This document shows, in pieces, positions 9,181 to 11,202 of a stretch of 11,202 nt of DNA. The translations under genes were made by a program, and so were the position numbers. The notes beneath the pieces were generated by a model. It was not told where the DNA came from. It did no database searches and was given only the letters and a program-made list of their open reading frames with translations. Source of the DNA: Gymnopus androsaceus JB14 (taxonomy: Eukaryota > Basidiomycota > Agaricomycetes > Agaricales > Omphalotaceae); the NCBI GenBank assembly GCA_009733575.1, contig ML769768.1, forward strand, positions 1-11,202, read 5' to 3'. How positions within the stretch are numbered: the first letter of the stretch is position 1; every line of letters starts with the position of its first letter.

Positions 9181-9547
9181 AAAACAGAGCGGCTTATTGC
9201 GATATTCGATGACAAATTTAGCATCCAGTATCCGCCTTCTTGGCTTCCGGAGGTTCAATCTAGACTCACGGCCGAAAAAAGAAGGTGTTTACGCTCGGAT
9301 TGCTAAAGGAGTTATTCAGCAACTCCCTAAAGTGGAAACGATAGAGTTCAATGACACCGACTGGCGAACAGTGTCTCCTTTACTCAGAGTGACACTATTT
9401 GATGCGGTTGAAGCTCCCTCTCTGACTCAAATTACCATTGCTAGGTGTTCCTTCCACACATTTGCCAGCCTGGCTTCTCTGTTGAACCGCGCGACATGCT
9501 TGAAGGCACTGACAATCAGGAGTATCTATTGTGGCTGTAGATATTGA
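9007..9547 (+). pseudogene. F-box protein gene, interrupted by an apparent frameshift, copy 2
   Basis: The first frame, from ATG 9007 (or 9013), encodes an F-box: SLPNEFIDCILHNLSSDR, then AWVVPSQRRIFAKIELD. F-box proteins dock to Skp1 in SCF ubiquitin ligases. The second half is in another frame from about 9218: RLLGFRRFNLDS, QLPKVETIEFNDTDW, LLRVTLFDAVEAPSLTQITI, FASLASLL and CLKALTI. This is the leucine-rich-like pattern of mushroom F-box proteins, ending at TGA 9545-9547. The switch happens at the AAATTT run 9214-9219, where one extra base would explain it; no GT-AG intron of suitable phase is visible. The protein would be about 180 residues, shorter than typical family members of 400-600, so the 3' end is probably lost too. 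A single-base assembly error in the AAATTT run is a real alternative. It follows the GDH2 copy in the same orientation, as in the first block. Confidence 0.65.
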
Positions 9548-9735
9548 GCCAACTCCTTTGGATTTCATGGCTATCCCTCTGATGAGTTTGCAGTGACTGG
9601 CAAAATTGATGCCTTTGTTCCTTGGTTCCAAGAAGAATTGTGGCCATTTGCAACTTGAGATCTGCACTTTGTGCATATGCATATCTCTAGTCTGAACCAA
9701 CAATTACTTACTGGTGAGCAGCATGTTCCAGCATC

Positions 9736-9743
9736 TTGCAGCC
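9736..9743 (+). repeat. Target-site duplication, left (TTGCAGCC)
   Basis: An exact 8-bp direct repeat of 10298-10305 flanks the transposon at 9744-10297. Eight base pairs is the length made by hAT-superfamily transposases. Confidence 0.9.
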
Positions 9744-10297
9744 TAGACATGGGCACGAATGCCAAATATTTGCGAATATTTGTGAATATATTCACATTTG
9801 GCACTCAAATGTTGAATGTTTGATGGGTAAACATTCACATTTGCATGAATGGACATTCAAATGTGAATGTCTGGTTTCGGAATGGTGAATGTTTTCAACA
9901 TTCGTGACCTTATTTCACCTTATTAATTTATTTTCACATACAATACTATAATTATGATTTGTATACCTTAAGCAAAACCAGATGGCATACCTGTTTATTG
10001 TTCCCCTTGTGTGTGATGTAACTGAGGCCCTGATTTACACCAAAACCATCTGTCCATTAGAGTTCAGACCTTGGCATGGTCACTTTATATCTTAGCACTT
10101 GAACTTATATGTTTAGCTATCAGTAGTGTTTTATATTATGTATAATAATGTATGTATTTATTTATTCTGACATTTGTGAATACATTTGAATATTTGCCTA
10201 AAATATTCATATTTGCAAATGTGCACTCAATTGTGAATGTCTAGATTTGGAGCACGAATGTCAAATGCATTCGAATGGGCATTCATGCCCATGTCTA
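9744..10297. mobile_element. Non-autonomous hAT-type DNA transposon (MITE), 554 bp
   Basis: The ends are 20-bp terminal inverted repeats, 9744-9763 (TAGACATGGGCACGAATGCC) and 10278-10297, which match at 19 of 20 positions. Perfect 8-bp direct repeats (TTGCAGCC) flank both ends. TIR sequences starting TAGRCATGGGCA with 8-bp target duplications are typical of the hAT superfamily. The interior is AT-rich and has no open frame resembling a hAT transposase, so movement would have depended on an enzyme encoded elsewhere. Subterminal regions carry repeated motifs: ATTCACATTTG at 9790-9800 and 9833-9843, its inverse at 9858-9868, and a direct repeat shared by both ends (9863-9880 and 10233-10250, 15 of 18 matching). 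Such motifs resemble transposase-binding sites. The intact target duplication and near-perfect ends suggest a fairly recent insertion, about 190 bp beyond the F-box frame. Confidence 0.9.
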
Positions 10298-10305
10298 TTG
10301 CAGCC
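10298..10305 (+). repeat. Target-site duplication, right (TTGCAGCC)
   Basis: This is the second copy of the 8-bp repeat. The sequence before insertion would have run from the left flank directly into TTGCAGCCTGAGG. Confidence 0.9.
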
Positions 10306-10310
10306 TGAGG

Positions 10311-10349
10311 TAGCCTAGGAAGCCTAGGAAGCTTAGATTGCCTAGGCTA
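10311..10349. repeat. Small inverted repeat with tandem AGCCTAGGA units
   Basis: TAGCCTAGG at 10311-10319 pairs with CCTAGGCTA at 10341-10349. Between them is a second AGCCTAGGA unit, so the stretch is both a tandem repeat and a potential hairpin. It lies immediately beside the transposon insertion and was part of the target region. Confidence 0.6.
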
Positions 10350-11061
10350 TCTGAGGCGCAGAGCATTTTTGCTGATGGAATTTGTCAGTCATACCACTGT
10401 ACTGTATGCAAAGTTGAATTAAACTGGAAAGAGTCAATAAGAGCTACTTACAATAGCTCTTGTCCATTCATCCATTGCAAGAGGAGACAGTGAAACTTTA
10501 TATTAGAAGGCTATGTCTTGCTGAATATTATTTGGTGGGGTAAAAACTATTGTTATTCAATAGTGAGGGCGACTTGGTGGATGGCTGGCTCCCTGCGACA
10601 GTCTGGGATGACTGAATTTGACCTTAATTCCAAATCCAGGCCCAACGGCTCCAGCTCCTGATTATGGGTATCTGCACTTCACTCAATACATTGCTGGCTC
10701 CTGGATAAATGGGTATTGCTCACTCATTATGGATCTTGTGTTGGGAGTCCCATCGAGCTGTAGTATACACATTGGACTTGAATGCAGCCCTCCCTGCGCC
10801 ACAGCATCGCTAGCCATCCACCAAAACACAGCTGGGCACCACTCAGCACATCATTGAACTTAGAAGGCCATAGACTAATGGATTTTATTCGAAAAAGCAA
10901 TATGGCCAATGACTCAAACCTCCGACCTCTCGCTACTTCGCGCCCACCTCTGAACTGCGCCCAAGGCTCAATGTGTCAATACCACCACCGCTCAACTCGC
11001 CTCGCCCCGGGCATCAATTTGGCACTTCACTCCGCTAGGGCGTATGATGATACACTGTAAG
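10350..11061. other. Right-hand region without a recognised gene
   Basis: No frame gives a protein I recognise; the open frames at 10618-10857 and 10782-11060 overlap, have no family motif and look like chance. Two short hairpins are present: AAGAGCT with AGCTCTT at 10439-10445 and 10455-10461, and ACTATTG with CAATAGT at 10546-10552 and 10558-10564. The composition turns C-rich after 10900, as often seen upstream of fungal genes. Confidence 0.4.
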
Positions 11062-11077
11062 GTAGTATTAATACTAC
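11062..11077. repeat. Perfect 16-bp palindrome GTAGTATTAATACTAC
   Basis: The 16 bases are identical to their reverse complement, and the flanks extend the symmetry loosely (CACT before, AGTG after). It lies about 105 bp upstream of the TATA box at the right edge, so a binding site for a dimeric regulator is possible, but no family is implied by the sequence. Confidence 0.5.
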
Positions 11078-11180
11078 AATGTAGTGGGACAGCCACCAGC
11101 ACAAAGCGCACGCATTGCACAGTAATGTCATCCCTGCCAGTGACCGTGTGGACCTGCCTGGAGATAAAACTTGATACGAG

Positions 11181-11188
11181 TATATAAA
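11181..11188 (+). promoter_or_regulatory. TATA box of a probable gene to the right of the window
   Basis: TATATAAA is followed by GAGCCTCCTTCAAG, a CT-containing stretch suited to a start site about 30 nt downstream. This fits a fungal core promoter reading rightward. The gene itself would be outside the window, so the call rests on motif and setting. Confidence 0.45.
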
Positions 11189-11202
11189 GAGCCTCCTTCA
11201 AG

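Noticed and set aside
9395..9804. Two overlapping minus-strand frames downstream of the F-box gene
   Set aside because: They are antisense to the leucine-rich-like part of the F-box gene or run into the transposon, and have no recognisable motif.
9744..10297. CRISPR-like array because of repeated short motifs
   Set aside because: Spacing is irregular, the motifs occur in both orientations, and terminal inverted repeats with a target-site duplication identify a transposon in a eukaryotic genome.
1..11202. Repeat-induced point mutation as the cause of gene decay
   Set aside because: Some changes between copies are C-to-T or G-to-A, but many are other types and indels are common; dinucleotide counts, which I could not run, would be needed to claim it.

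Overview
The window reads as nuclear DNA of a filamentous fungus, most likely a basidiomycete (Agaricomycetes). The coding remnants are cut by many short GT-AG introns (about 47-65 nt) with CTNAY-type branch sites, and the neighbouring genes are F-box genes of the kind common in mushroom genomes. I find no clearly intact protein-coding gene. What stands out is a direct duplication of a two-gene block, both copies of which look broken.

Layout. 1-945: no recognised gene; one convincing intron signature and a possible hydrophobic exon. 945-2338: a truncated, heavily eroded copy of the NAD-specific glutamate dehydrogenase gene (GDH2 family) with about 1.6 kb of the catalytic core missing. 2339-2840: its 3' flank and a decayed F-box gene fragment. 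2840-4700: gene-poor DNA holding an eroded tRNA-like sequence on the minus strand (3537-3606) and a polypurine tract. 4709-8614: a nearly full-length second GDH2 copy whose 16 exons can be traced to the stop codon, but with frameshifts, in-frame TAG codons and one lost 3' splice site. 9007-9547: the second F-box gene, split by one apparent frameshift. 9744-10297: a 554-bp non-autonomous hAT-type DNA transposon with 20-bp terminal inverted repeats and a perfect 8-bp target-site duplication. 10298-11202: no recognised gene, several small palindromes, and a TATA box at the right edge that may belong to a gene outside the window.

How the parts relate. GDH2 would make the large cytosolic enzyme that deaminates glutamate to 2-oxoglutarate and ammonium with NAD+. 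With both copies broken, a working copy would be expected elsewhere in the genome. At least one frameshift appears in both copies, so the ancestral block may already have been dead when it was duplicated. The transposon and tRNA-like remnant fit a relaxed, repeat-accumulating region. I do not see a novel functional system; the interest lies in the decay history and the well-preserved hAT insertion.
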